64,000 nt of DNA from Athripsodes cinereus (GCA_947579605.1 OX388325.1:13263572-13327571); one strand, 5' to 3'; positions 1 to 13,018 are shown, counted from the first letter of the stretch. The notes: generated by a model from the sequence alone, not told the origin. Program-made: numbers and translations.

Positions 1-216
<216 letters not shown>

Positions 217-830
217 GTGTAATATTTGTATGAAAAATTTTAGTGACTCCTAAACTTTTTCAAAACATTACATGATTATGTTGCACAGTTGAATGTTAGA
301 AGTATATCTTTTTTGTAATTTGAAATTTTTATAACAGATGTGAAATGTGATTTTTTATTTTGTTTTGTTATATATTTTTTTGTAATAGGCAATTGCCGTA
401 TATTGAATTAATAAATAAATAAATCTATAAATAATGGTGAAAAAACCTGTGTGATAAATAGGGAACTTGCACTCGAGAGGAATATTTTGTGAAATGCATT
501 AATTAGGTAGAAAAAAGGTTATATATCGATTATGTTTTGATTAAAACTCAAAAATAAATATTTTTCATTTATTATTTTAATAAATAAAATCACGATTTTT
601 CGCCCGCTGTTTGAACGCCATGTCGATGGTTATTGCATTTGTGACGTCACATGTCCTGAGTGATGTTTTGTTGTTTATCGTAATGTATGGGATTAACAAT
701 CGCTTGGTATTTGAGTCCGGTTTTTAACATTTTGGAAGGAGGTAAATATTACAAAAAGTTTTCAAAAAGATCATACAAATATTGTGTAGTCCAAGATGTA
801 CAAATATACCTAACTTATACGACACCGAAT

Positions 831-2045
831 CATAGAATTATATTACTTCGTATAGAAGTGCTGGTAGCTTAGCCGCGATGTTCCAACTCAGGTCGGCCGA
901 TCGGCCGACCTGCATTTTTGCCTTATTCAGTACGAAGTTGACCATCGTTCGAGTAAGATGTAGCGTTCCTTACAAAAATGCATGTAACACATGCACTATT
1001 CAGGTGTATACAACTCAATGGTATTTTATCAACTATAATTTAATTTTCTGTAAGTATCTTAAATTCCCAGTATGGAGTAACTATGTCGCCCTGAGACCCC
1101 AAATGAGGCATAAGGAGAGCTAAACGTTCATTCCATATCACAAAACTCTCCACGCTCCTCTTGGAAGCATAAGTGGAAGATCATGCGCCAAAAAACAAAT
1201 TAAACACCCTTTCCAAACCACACAAAATACAGAACAGGTGGTGAGCCCATTACTTGGAGTAAAATAATATTGTCACACATTTTTAAGTTTTTAGTTATAT
1301 AAAATAAAAGCAAAAAAATATTTTCCGTTAGCAATCCAGTGTCTCAAGTTCGATGCTCGCTCTTTTCTGATCAATATACTCTTTTATTCAATGTCATATA
1401 AGTGCATATATCCATGAAGTTATATCTTTTGACTATAAGACCATTCAGATAAAAACAATAAATTATTGACAATTTTTACTTTTTCCGAGAAACAATCTGC
1501 AGGGAGCAGAACAAGTTTTATTTATGTAGGAAAAATATTAGATTTTATTCAAATTTCAAATAAAAATAAAAAAAAATCATTGTACTATCGTTTCATTTTA
1601 TGCGTGTTTGATAATATTTGGTGAAAACATGTTTGTTTGTTGTGTCATTAAAAAAAAGGTTGTGTATGAAATAGTTAGATACATTCTCTCTTTACTTGCA
1701 GACATACAACGGAAAATGTTGTGAACACCTGATAAAAGTCTTGCTTCCTTATTGTTAATATATGAGTGAGAGAGAAATACGGATGCATCACATGAGTAAA
1801 AGAGTACTTCGTAAAGGACTCGATATTGTACCATTGTAACCATATTATATCCGTACACATAGAAAAAAGTTCATTGCATTCATATTGATGTTGTCTTATG
1901 CAGTGTATACTTGACATCCTTTTTCTAAAGTTGCTTCTTCTCTCTGCTTGTACTACAAATTGCTAATATTTAAAAAAGGAACATGAAAATTGTGATTCAT
2001 TGTTCTAAACACCATATCTAGTACTTTAGTACATATAAATCTATG
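831..2045. other. Copy-A-specific intergenic stretch
   Basis: This 1.2-kb block is absent from copy B, where unrelated sequence sits at the same place. I see no protein-like frame: the short open frames lack family resemblance. The only distinct structure is a perfect 22-bp GC-rich palindrome at 890-911 in otherwise AT-rich DNA. Terminal repeats that would define it as a transposon were not found. Confidence 0.5.
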
Positions 2046-2580
2046 GTCGACATTTGTTATTATATCCTTAAAATACTATATGATTTACAATAAAAATCTT
2101 TTGGTTTTGACACACTGGCTGTCAGACACTCACTCCCTGTGGATATATTATTTGTAGATGATCGATGACTCAATTCAGCACAAGTTATAAAATTTAACTT
2201 CTGTGCTAATTTCAACCAACTTTGATTTTTTACAATAACACTGGACAGATTTTTTAGCAGGATGTTCATTCACTCCGACCATGCACCCAGTTCAGAAAAG
2301 TAATGGCGTATTTAGAACCTGTAATCACTAATCGAACCTAAAAATGATGGAAAATATGATAATAATTGCCATTGAATATTATGTAATTTATTTATTTATT
2401 TATTTTATTTATTTATTTTATTTATAAAACAGATTTTAAAAGATAAGTCACTAATGTCTACCTAACTGGGCATGAGCCCGTACCAAGGTAGACTGAGCCA
2501 GTTTTCACCTTACATTGTCTCAGCGCTCAATTTTCTTTACTTCAGTTACTAAGGTTATTTTCCCTACTTTATTTAATCAT

Positions 2581-2780
2581 AACACAACACACGCTCACGC
2601 ACGCACACATACATCCACACACACAAACACACTCATCCACATACACCCACACCCACATACATGCATACATACATACACACCCATACATACATATATATAT
2701 ATACACACACACATGTACAGATAACGCCACATATATTCATGCACATACATACACACTCAGTCACACAGGCAGATATGTGA
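2581..2780. repeat. CA/CATA-rich microsatellite
   Basis: Long run of ACAC, CATACA and TATATA motifs. The same tract in copy B (14393-14580) has a different arrangement of TA and CA runs, showing that the microsatellite has mutated since the duplication. Open frames through it are compositional artefacts. Confidence 0.9.
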
Positions 2781-2923
2781 TCAGGGTCTCAGTATTGCAC
2801 TTTACAAATTAGTAATAACATTATAGACCATTAAAGGATGACGTCACAGAAAAATCATTGAGGGGCATCAGGCATCCCAACACAACACATTCACAGTGTT
2901 TACGGTGTAATATTAGGTGGGAC

Positions 2924-2934
2924 GCCTAAAGAAT
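2924..2934. repeat. Target-site duplication, left side of RTE element
   Basis: The 11 bases GCCTAAAGAAT occur here, directly before the CAT-repeat tail of the LINE, and again at 5993-6003 on the other side. The unoccupied site is present once in copy B at 14742-14752. Confidence 0.9.
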
Positions 2935-5900
2935 CATCATCATCATCATCGCCCTCAACGCTCCTCTCGGGAGCACAGGGCAGAAACCAGCCTCCTCCAT
3001 TCAGAGCGTCTCTGTGCCAATTGCGTCACCTCTTCCCACGACATTCCTTGCGCTCTGATATCGTTGTCATAGGAACGGTGTATTGTGAAAGAGGGACGCC
3101 CGGGCCTACGGAACCCCTGCGGACGGAAGAACAGTGCTCTTTTTGGCCAACTATCATTGGGCATTCTCAAAACATGTCCCAGCCAGGACCATCGTCTCTC
3201 TTGTATTACGGAGATTACAGGTCTCTGCTGGGTGCGCCGGCGCACAGCATCATTTGTAACATGTTCATACCATCTGACATCCAAAATCCTTCTAAGACAC
3301 TTGTTTTCAAAGCTTAGTATCTTCCGCTCTTGAGCCTTGGTTAAGTGCCAAGACTCGCAGCCATATAGAAGGATTGGGATGATGCACGCATTGAACAAGC
3401 GACATTTTGTCCTGATGCTCAGTCCAGACGCCTTCCAAACTTTGTTCATGTTGTTGAAAGCCCCGCTAGCTGCTCCTATGCGGATTGGTAATTCCGACCG
3501 GAGATCACCCTCTGGCGTTATGGTTGCTCCCAGGTACCTGAATTTACTAACCTGAGATATTTGGGAATTGCCAACCATTAGTGGGGTGTGAGTACTCGTG
3601 CATGTACTATTACATATGTACTCCGTTTTACCAGCGTTGATACGAAGGCCAAGGCGCAAAGAATTTTCATAAAGAGCATTAGCGTTGCACTGTAATCCGT
3701 CCACAGATGTATCAAAAAGGGCTAGATCATCCGCATATTCAAGATCGTGCAGCACTCCCACAGACGTCTCACTGTTTTCACGCTGTGATAAAGGCACACC
3801 GCCAGGGCCCAGAATAGATTTTCTGAGCAGGTAGTCCATAATTATGGCAAAGATAAAAGGTGCCAATACACAGCCCTGCCGGACTCCAGTGGTGATCCTG
3901 AAGGTGTCAGTTGGACCACTTGATGTTCTGACAGAACATTCAGAGTCCATATGCAGGGCTTTGATCATGGTTACCACCTTGGGCGGGATGCCATACGCGG
4001 CCAGTATTTTCCGTATGGTTGGTCTGTGGGGGCTGTCAAAAGCTTTTTCGTAGTCAATGAAGCAACATGCAAGCGGTGAGTTGAACTCTTGCGACTGTTG
4101 GAGTACACATCTGGCACAAAAAATTGCGTCCGAACAGGACTTGCCAGGCACAAACCCGCATTGTTGCTTTCTCAGAGATGCCAACACTGGTTTTTGAATG
4201 CGACTCAATATGATTTGTGAGAGAACTTTACCGGGCACACTAAGTAGTGTGATGCCACGGTAGTTTCCGCATTCCAGTGGGTTTCCCTTCTTGAAAAGTG
4301 TCACGATGGATCCATTTCTCCAATCTTTCGGGCAGAGCTCCTCATTCCACACCTTGTTAAAGAGATGGTACAGTGGGTGGATAAGCGCATTCATGCCATA
4401 CTTAAGGAGCTCTGCGTGGATTCCATCCTCACCTGGGGCCTTGTTGTTTTTTAGCCTTTTTACAGCTGCCTCAATCTCCTCATGTGTTGGGGGGGTTTCG
4501 GCTATCCCAGATACCTGTGGGATATCTAGGTCGCTATCCTCATTGCCAACATCAAAAGGTGAGGAGGGGTCCGGTCGGTTTAGAATGAACTCAAAGTGTT
4601 CTCTCCATCTTCCTCTTACTAAGTCAGGGGCAGAGATCAGGTTTCCACTGCTATCATTAATTGAGTCAGCAGTCTTATTCTGACCTCTTCCTCCCAACAT
4701 GCGGGTAATTTCAAAGAGAGTCTTCGAGTCATTCCTGGCCGCGGCAGTTTGTGCAAGCTGTATTTTGGCTTCGACATCACGTCGTCTGTCTTTGCGCACA
4801 GAGTGCTTTACCAGGCGGTCTAGCTATCTGTACGAATTTCTTAGGGCCTCCAGTTTCGTTGGGGACTTTTCAGCATCTCTGAGTATCTTGACTTTTTGAC
4901 GATCTTGAATATATCCCCAGGACTCCATAGACATCCATGGTGGTTTGTTCCTCTCTTTGAACCCAATGGACGCAACCGCTGCAGCCTTCACTACTCTCTG
5001 GAACTCCTCCCAGGCCGACTCTACTGAGTCAGTATCGGAAAGATACCGAGAGAGTTCAAATCCTTGGTGCAGCTCAGCCTCATACTTCATGCGAGACCGA
5101 ATATTCCCCAACCCACAGACGTCAAACACTCGCGGTGCAGCTGGTCTTGCAAATTTATTGAACCTTAGCTTCATGGCTCCGACAAGGAGCTCATGATCCG
5201 TTTTCAGGTCCGCTCCACGAAATGTCCTGACATCCTGTAGATCAGAGCGGTCTCGGGCCTTAACCAAAAGATGGTCAATTTGGTTTCTGGTACGTCCATC
5301 AGGTGAGGTCCACGTGTATTTGTGGATATCCTTGTGAGGAAACAGTGTTCCTCCAATAAGGAGTCTTTGGAGTGTTGCGTATTCTATAAGACGGGAGCCG
5401 TTGTCATTTAGCACCCCATGCCATGCCCCCCCATTACGCCAGGACCGTTTAGTGGGTCGTTGCCTACTTTGGCATTGAAATCGCCCATCACAACGATCCT
5501 ATGCCTTTTAGGACTTTTGGATGTGACGGCTGCCAGACAGTCATAAAAACTGTCCTTGACCGTCCCCTCCGCATCCTCTGTGGGGGCATAACACAAAAGT
5601 ACCGTCAACGGGTCACCCGTTGCCCTAAACGAGGCGCGTAGTAGCCTGTCGGAGATGGGTTCCCAATCAAGAAGCGAGCCGGCGGCCCGTTTGCTCATAA
5701 GCAAGGCAACACCATGCTTGTGTTTTGTCTTGTGGCCAGAGTGAATCATGGAATAGTTCCCCGCCTCACTCCTACCACAATCCAAAAGACGTGCCTCAGA
5801 CACACCTAGCAGGTCTAACCCATAGTCACTCGCTATCTTGGCGGCAACCAACTCCTTGTCATGCCTCAGCGTCCTCGCATTGTATGTTCCGATTTTCAAT

Positions 5901-5992
5901 TTCCTTATTCGGTCCAAGTTCTTATGGTCAGGGGGGCTACATGTAAATGGACCCCTCCCCTGTAGAGGTCCAAGTGTCCGAGGCTTTCCGAG
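2935..5992 (-). mobile_element. RTE-like non-LTR retrotransposon, 5'-truncated
   Basis: A 3058-bp insertion bounded by an 11-bp target duplication, with a (GAT)n tail on the minus strand (plus strand 2935-2950 reads CATCATCATCATC), typical of RTE-type LINEs, which end in short microsatellites rather than poly-A. It encodes an apurinic-type endonuclease followed by a reverse transcriptase on the minus strand. The start of the endonuclease region lies close to the 5' junction, so little 5' sequence is present. It sits inside a MITE, and the copy-B duplicate lacks it, so it inserted after or independently of the duplication. Confidence 0.9.
2955..5917 (-). pseudogene. RTE endonuclease/reverse transcriptase, disrupted
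   Basis: On the minus strand, 5917-5408 encodes the endonuclease start (KIGTYNARTLR, then LLGVSEARLLD and VVMGDFNAKVG, the GDFN catalytic motif). Reading then shifts frame at a G homopolymer near 5415, where one G appears to be missing. 5414-4827 continues the endonuclease (TRNQIDHLLV, then KTDHELLVGAMK) and linker to an in-frame TAG at 4824-4826. The same frame resumes and runs to 2955 with the reverse transcriptase: NKAPGEDGIHAELLKYG, CCFIDYEKAFDS, TGVRQGCVLAP, and the YADD catalytic box near 3725-3740, then a C-terminal RLFNACIIPILLYGCESW segment. One frameshift and one nonsense codon make this copy non-autonomous, though both are single-base changes in otherwise well-preserved sequence. 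Clade assignment by recognition only. Confidence 0.85.
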
Positions 5993-6566
5993 GCCTAAAG
6001 AATAGATACCTAATAATCAAAAAAACTGTCAGTGTCGATTTTGTTATTATTTTGTCGTCTGACTTTCTTTTTTTTCTCTTATGGCATAACATCCTACAAG
6101 GATGATTTGCGCAATCTGATTGCTTGCCCCCCAAGCAAAAGCAAATCCATAGACAAGACCACGTGACCTTTAATGATCTATAGGACAAAGTTATAGCGCC
6201 TACTGGCGGGCTTAATTATGCATGATAAATATTCGATCGCCCCTTGAGAAAATCGTTTTTCGTCATTATAACTAAATAAAAAAATAGGAACTGATGTATG
6301 TTTATACGTAAAAATTTAATCATATTGAAGTTTTTGGCAAAAAAAGCGTTCAAACCCAAACCACAACAGTAAATAACCTCGTCAAACCAATAGATATATA
6401 CTACGAAATGTACTAAGCATCTGTAGACAGAGAGATCGAAGGGACATATGACGTCATCAAAATGGCGCGTTCGGATGTGGCGTTTTCGCGGAAGTTCAAA
6501 AATCGAAATTTCAAAATGCTATAAAACAGAAACTAAGCAACGTATTGAAAAAAAAATTACTGATAT

Positions 6567-6824
6567 GTGTTACTGATTACTTTATTTATGATTTTGAAGA
6601 ATAAAAAAAATATGTGCAAGTTTCCTATTGTTTGTATGATAAATTTTTGTCAGTTTGTAGTCAAAATACTTGCAAACTCGTACCAATCTTTCGGTAGCGA
6701 TAGCCCGGGTGACTATAGCCTCTTCGCGCGTCGTATGATTGAGATCAAGACAAGATTAAGAACCTATTTAGATTGTGTCAAGAGTAACCCTGCTGTTTGT
6801 TGTGTCACAGAGAGGAAGGGTTAG
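6567..6824 (+). other. 85-codon open frame conserved in both duplicates, unknown
   Basis: An 85-residue frame recurs at 15337-15594 in copy B with one amino-acid change (N to K) and an otherwise identical reading frame. Its C-terminal half (SPGDYSLFARRMIEIKTRLR) looks protein-like, but I do not recognise it. The following 3' region (TTGGGTTGTACAGATTTAATAAATAAAT, split here by composition into short repeats) resembles the 3' end of a LINE, so this may be the C-terminus of a truncated retrotransposon. Conservation may simply reflect the recent duplication. Confidence 0.3.
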
Positions 6825-7703
6825 TGTGGTGGATATTATGATATATATTGTGTACATTGACATGAATTTGAATATCTTTTAATTGTATGTATCTTTATGT
6901 GCAACACGTTGGCCATACAGATGTTGGGTTGTACAGATTTAATAAATAAATTAGTAAATAAATAAGTTAGTAAATCTTAGTTTGTAAAAAATTGGAAATA
7001 GCTTTCAAATGTGTTAGCATTGGATTTATTTGATTTCTTAAAGTTTATTATTTAGGTTTTGTTGAAATTATAGTAGGTATAATTTAATATGTAAAAAAAA
7101 AGTTTGTAGAAATAGTTTTGAAATTTTTATGCATTTGATTTGTTTTATATTTATTATGTCCCTACTCTCCTAATACCAGTAAACTTTTTACTGTTTGGAG
7201 AGTGAGAAATTTTTTTTTACTTCATAGATATATTAAGGTAATGAATTACTTATTATTATAGTTTGTCTTATGTCCTTAAATAAATAAATAATTTAAAAAA
7301 ATATATATATAATGGAACTGTGTAATGATAACAATATTTACTTTTATACTTGAATAAGGTTTATGGATTAGTAATAAATACTTATAATAAACTAATGCAA
7401 TAAAAATTAAATCTTTTTTCTTTCTATAATTTGATTTTGTTATGTTTGTCTTCAACAAATTTTCTTATCACTAGATAATTTCAAGAGTTACAGAAGGTCA
7501 CAGAGGTAATACGACTGAATCACAATCAATTCTAAAGATTCTTCGAGAGCAGAAAACAGATGAAGCAGTATGCTTAATATAGAGACGAGTGGATAGTAGT
7601 TCCGATAAAAATGTGTCCGTGTTTTTTATTGAAAAATCATAAAAATGGTTTTTTTAAGTTTGTTTTTAAACATTAATTATTATATATTTATTTTTTTCTT
7701 CAC

Positions 7704-8261
7704 TGCCCACTGGTTACAATATTTCAAATCAATACAAAGTATCATAAGATTATCAATTTACAATTCAATCTACAGAGGGCGAGTTTATCGCTAGAAAGCG
7801 ATGTCTTCCAACTAACCCGGTTAAAAAAATTAAAGAAATATTCATTGGTAAGTATATAACAACTCCTGGCTTGAATCGTATCTCACTGATCGACGACAAC
7901 GTGTTAAACAATTAGATGAAGTATCTGATTGGGCTAACATTCATACGGGTGTCCCCCAAGGCGGAGTCTTATCAACCCTACTCTTTTCGTTGTTTATTGA
8001 TACAATTTCCACCAACATTACCTGTAAATATCATACGTATGCTGATGATCTACAAATTTATGCACACTTCCCCGCGAACAACTGTGCCTCAGGGATCAAT
8101 CAACTGAATAATGACTTAACATCTATTTTCAATTGGTCCATTGCTAATGGTCTACTCCTCAACCCCTTAAAAAACTCAGGCTATCATTATAGGTAGTAAG
8201 CGCAAAATAGATAAACTTTCACATGATGATGTGCCTCCCCTTTCTCTTGGCAATTCAGTAA
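7704..8261 (+). pseudogene. LINE fragment with reverse-transcriptase motif, inverted relative to its own 3' UTR
   Basis: From about 7861 to 8196 the plus strand encodes SWLESYLTDRRQRVK, TGVPQGGVLSTLLFSLFID and YADDLQIYAHF, close to the jockey/CR1-like element at 58126-61010. The frame ends at a stop near 8194. Immediately left, 7704-7845 resembles the 3' untranslated end of such LINEs but on the minus strand (a GGAAGACATCGC...GCGATAAACTCGCC hairpin-like block). A 5' inversion during target-primed insertion would explain the arrangement. The block is missing from copy B. Confidence 0.7.
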
Positions 8262-8351
8262 TTACACCGTAAACACTGTGAATGTGTTGTGTTGGGATGC
8301 CTGATGCCCCTCAATGATTTTTCTGTGACGTCATCCTTTAATGGTCTATTG
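8262..8351 (-). mobile_element. Partial MITE, same family as 2822-6184
   Basis: This is the reverse complement of 2823-2912, from the ATAGACCATTAAAGGATGAC terminus through the TTTACGGTGTAA interior. Only one terminus is present, abutting the LINE fragment. Confidence 0.8.
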
Positions 8352-8353
8352 TC

Positions 8354-10221
8354 CACGTGAACAATTCTGAGAACGTTTAGTACATCCAGGCAAATTTTAA
8401 TAAAAGGCTGTTTCTTCTACTCGGTATTTTTTAAATAGCTTTTAAATGACTGTACCCTTTTTATAAAGTCACTAACGATCACGCGGCTATAATTAAAAGT
8501 TTGCTTTTGAAACCTTATAAAAGGTATTTTCATTGCAATTGTGTAAATTATCTTTCCATATATATTGAAATTACCCTTTCTACTTTTCGTTAAAAAAATA
8601 TTTACCAACAGATTCAAATACATTGCTTAAACGAAATACATTATATGAAATAGCGGCGACACGGAAAAATCACCTCAATTTATATTGTACATTAGAGATA
8701 TTTTTTTGTACTTCTTTTCGAATAGATACGTCTTTTATCATTTGACAGTGAATATTAGACACTAGCCGTGTAACCCCACAGAGGTAATTTGGGTGCAAAT
8801 CAAAGATGAGGTTTCGGCGAAGAATAAAACTTCTTGAGGTTAAAATTTTATTCGAGAATGCGATTCGCAATGTGACAAGTGGAAAATTGGAGCAATTGTT
8901 TAAAACACGTGATTAAAGTAGAAAAAATAATTTGGATGTCAGATGGAATGATGGATGATGCTTTCGACCAATTCGTGATAAATGTTGGAGACACGTCCGA
9001 TTCCTCATCTCTCTGATTAATTGTTTCTTTTTCTTAATTTAGTTGAATTTTTTTTATAAATCTTTTTGTGCTAAATTCCGACATACAGTATTTCCTCAAA
9101 TTTCTTTATAAATTAAGATACACGCACTCAAAGTAAATATATGTTATATATGAAAGTAAATATATATGTTATATGAAAACTGGGCCGATTTAGTCTATAA
9201 AATTTGTTATTTTTACTTTAGTTCTATTAATTATTCTATGTTATCACATTTATAATGTTTGTTCGTTTTGCTATAATTATTTTTGTGTTGACACTTTGTT
9301 AAAGGTGTTTAATTAATTATTCTATGTTATCGTATTAATAATGTTTTTTGTTTTGCTATATAAGTATTATGTCACGTTGACATGTAAAATGTTTTAATCA
9401 ATTATTTTATTATCTTTCTAAAATTTTGTTCCATGTATTACTTAAATAACACTTATTTAAGAGTCCAATCAGTTACCTGAGTCTGCCCAAAAATAAGCCT
9501 CAAAAAATTTTAAATTAAATAATCAAATCATTTAGTAAATAAGATTTTTTTATATAGGTACCTATGTGTAATCATAAAATTTCGATAAACGGTCCCTCAT
9601 GTTTTAGTTTGTAGTAAATCTTTTTATAATTCAATAATTTTGTATAATCCAAAGGGTTGTGTATTGACACTGAAAATACATTATAATAAATTACCTATAT
9701 TGAAAAAAAACAGTTAAATTTTCACATATAAAAAATCTGAAATTTTTCGTCAAGTTATCTCGACATTATTGAGAGCACTACAATAAAGATAATCTTAAAA
9801 CAGTATGTTTATTTTAATATTACATATTTACAATATTTTTATTATTCACACTGGGCAATTTCTATCCAGTATCTATTCTGCGAGCGGCCCATCTGATCAC
9901 GTGAACATCACGCATTTCTAATGTTATTGTCGAGTGCATCGATAAAATGAATGAAGAATAAATCTTTTCATACAAAAAATTAACTCAAAAGTCCAAAAAT
10001 ATTAATATATGTCAGCATTAATTTTACGCAGAACTGGCAATATTTACCAAAATGCTGTATTTTATTCAAAGATGGCATCACATATAGTGAAATAGAAAAC
10101 GTTTATATCGTGTAGGTACAAATTAGATACACAAGTTTCCATGAGACTTCATCCTTATATATATTAAAATTAGTGCATTTTGATATTGAAATTGTGACCC
10201 GGCATCAAATCGTAAGACATA
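8354..10221. other. AT-rich intergenic region upstream of zinc-finger gene B
   Basis: No protein-like frame. A short snippet at 8730-8753 matches 16481-16503, marking the far side of the copy-A insertion. An imperfect direct repeat of roughly 85 bp (ATTCTATGTTATC...TTTTGCTATA) occupies about 9226-9410. The promoter of the downstream gene should lie at the right end, but I see no clear core motif. Confidence 0.5.
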
Positions 10222-11555
10222 ATGGAGGGAACTAGTGCTGATGAACACAACATTGCAGACTGCCGACAAATTGAGTGCGTCTTATGTGACATGCAAATAT
10301 GTGTCACGGCGGACGATGATATCGAAGCCTTTTTGGAGAATATCGAAGTGAAACGTGAACCTGTGGAGGAAGAAAGCTGTGACATTGGATATGCAGTTCC
10401 GTATGGTGATATTGATATACATGAAACTGATATAAAAATTGAATGCGAGAGAGCCAACAATGTGACAGTGGCCAGTACATCTACCTCGCTTACAGAGTGT
10501 GCACCAGGTCCAAGTAATCAAGTTAGTGAGACTATGAAAGTTGGTGGGAAAGTCAAGGAGTCTTCTGAGTGTAATATCTGTATGAAAAATTTTAATCGAC
10601 CTAGTTATTTAATAGCTCATAAAAGGATTCACAGTGGCAAAAAACGTTTTGAGTGTAATGTTTGTATGAAATGGTTCAATCAGTCTGGTTCTTTGGAGAC
10701 ACATAAAAGGATTCACAGGGGTGAAAAACCTTTTGAGTGTAATGTTTGTATGAAAAGGTTCAATCAGTCTGGTTCTTTGGAGGCACATAAAAGGATTCAC
10801 AGGGGTGAAAAACCTTTTGAGTGTAATGTTTGTATGAAAAAGTTTTCTCAGTCTGCTAATTTAGAGAGGCATAAAAGGATTCACAGTGGTGAAAAACCTT
10901 TTGAGTGCAATGTTTGTAAGAAAAAGTTTAGTGATTCTAGTACTTTAATGAAACATAATAGAATACACAGTGGTAAAAAACCTTTTGAGTGTAATATTTG
11001 TACGAAAAAGTTTTCTCAGTCTGCTAATTTATTGAAACATAAAAGGATTCACAGTGGTGAAAAACCTTTTGAGTGTAATGTTTGCACGAAAAAGTTTAGT
11101 GTTTCTAGTACTTTAATAAAACATAATAGAATACACAGTGGTGAAAAACCTTTTGAGTGTAATATTTGTACGAAAAAGTTTTCTCAGTCTGCTAATTTAT
11201 TGAAACATAAAAGGATTCACAGTGGTGAAAAACCTTTTGAATGCAATGTTTGTATGAAAATGTTTAGTGATTCTAGTTCTTTAATAAGACACAATAGAAT
11301 ACATAGTAGTGAAAAATCTTTTGAGTGTAATGTTTGTTTGATAAAGTTTTCTCAGTCTTCTAATTTAGAGAGGCATAAAAGGATTCACAGTGGTGAAAAA
11401 CCTTTTGAGTGCAATATTTGTATGAAAAAGTTTTATCGATCTGAGCATTTAAATGCACATAAAAGGATTCATAGTGGTGAAAAACCTTTTGAGTGTAATG
11501 TTTGTATGAAAAAGTTTAGTCAGTCTGGTCAATTGAAAAATCATAAAAGAATTCA

Positions 11556-11574
<19 letters not shown>
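10222..11574 (+). CDS. C2H2 zinc-finger protein with 12 fingers (copy B), SINE-derived C-terminus
   Basis: A 450-residue, uninterrupted, single-exon frame. Residues 1-110 are acidic and share a family N-terminus with two other paralogs here: SADEHNIADC, a Cys cluster (CVLCDMQIC), then VKREP and IKIE, both fitting the SUMO-acceptor consensus (hydrophobic-K-x-E). From about residue 115 there are 12 tandem C2H2 fingers with canonical SGEKPFECN linkers. Helix positions vary (for example RPSYLIAH, QSGSLETH, QSANLERH, DSSTLMKH, RSEHLNAH), the pattern expected of sequence-specific DNA binders. Fingers 6 and 8 are identical. The protein ends in KRVRR because a SINE inserted in the next linker supplies the stop; one more finger module lies stranded beyond it. 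Likely a nuclear DNA-binding regulator; target unknown. The ATG at 10222 is preceded by A at -3, a good context. Confidence 0.9.
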
Positions 11575-11862
<288 letters not shown>

Positions 11863-13018
11863 TAATATTTGTATGAAAAATTTTAGTGACTCCTAAACTT
11901 TTTCAAAACATTACATGATTATGTTGCACAGTTGAATGTTAGAAGTATATATTTTTTGTAATTTGAAATTTTTATAACAGATGTGAAATGTGATTTTTTA
12001 TTTTGTTTTGTTATATATTTTTTTGTAATAGGCAATTGCCGTATATTGAATTAATAAATAAATAAATATATAAATAATGGTGAAAAAACCTGTGTGATAA
12101 ATAGGGAACTTGCACTCGAGAGGAATATTTTGTGAAATGCATTAATTAGGTAGAAAAAAGGTTATATATCGATTATGTTTTGATTAAAACTCAAAGATAA
12201 ATATTTTTCATTTATTATTTTAATAAATAAAATCACGATTTTTCGCCCGCTGTTTGAACGCCATGTCGATGGTTATTGCATTTGTGACGTCACATGTCCT
12301 GAGTGATGTTTTGTTGTTTATCGTAATGTATGGGATTAACAATCGCTTGGTGTTTGAGTCCGGTTTTTAACATTTTGGAAGGAGGTAAATATTACAAAAA
12401 GTTTTCAAAAAGATCATACAAATATTGTGTAGTCCAAGATGTACAAATATACCTAACTTATACGACACCGAATAAATTATTTCTACGCATGCCGATATTG
12501 TAAGTCTCTTATTGTACTGTAAGTTCAGCGACTTCTTTGCAGCTTTCCATATCTATCGTCCAATGACAAAACAAACAAAATCATTCACAGTATCAATATT
12601 GTTATAAACAGGGGCGGATCTACAGTATCCAGCGCCCTTGTGCAAAAATATGACCCCCCCCCACTAAGTATTGACCTTAGAACCCTGGGCGTCAGAAGAA
12701 AAATTTTATGTTCATAAACCTTGTATGAAATTAAATTGAAATACATAATTTTAATAAATATCTATTATTGATTTATTTTATTCACTTATATGTGGAGCGT
12801 GGAGGTCTATTAAAAACTAACAGCCAAACACAATGCAATTAGGTATCTACTTACTAAAATAAATGTGTAAATAAAGTACTTAATAAAAACATTAAGTAAC
12901 AAAACGTTGAGATATTCCATCCATCCTTTCAACATTCACGAGAATATTGATGAAATAATAAATAAAAAAATGTCTTCATTAAAAGAAATTAAATAAATCA
13001 AAAAGTAATATTATATTA

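Larger units (their letters stand above)
2822..6184. mobile_element. MITE split by an RTE insertion (copy A)
   Basis: The left end reads TATAGACCATTAAAGG with a CRE-like TGACGTCA shortly inside. The right end at about 6168-6184 is the inverted version with one change (CCTTTAATGATCTATA). The counterpart in copy B is the uninterrupted 312-bp element at 14641-14952. Partial inverted copies lie at 8262-8351 and 18961-19284. A TA target duplication is possible but overlaps the termini. The internal segment 6026-6142 differs completely from copy B. Confidence 0.6.
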
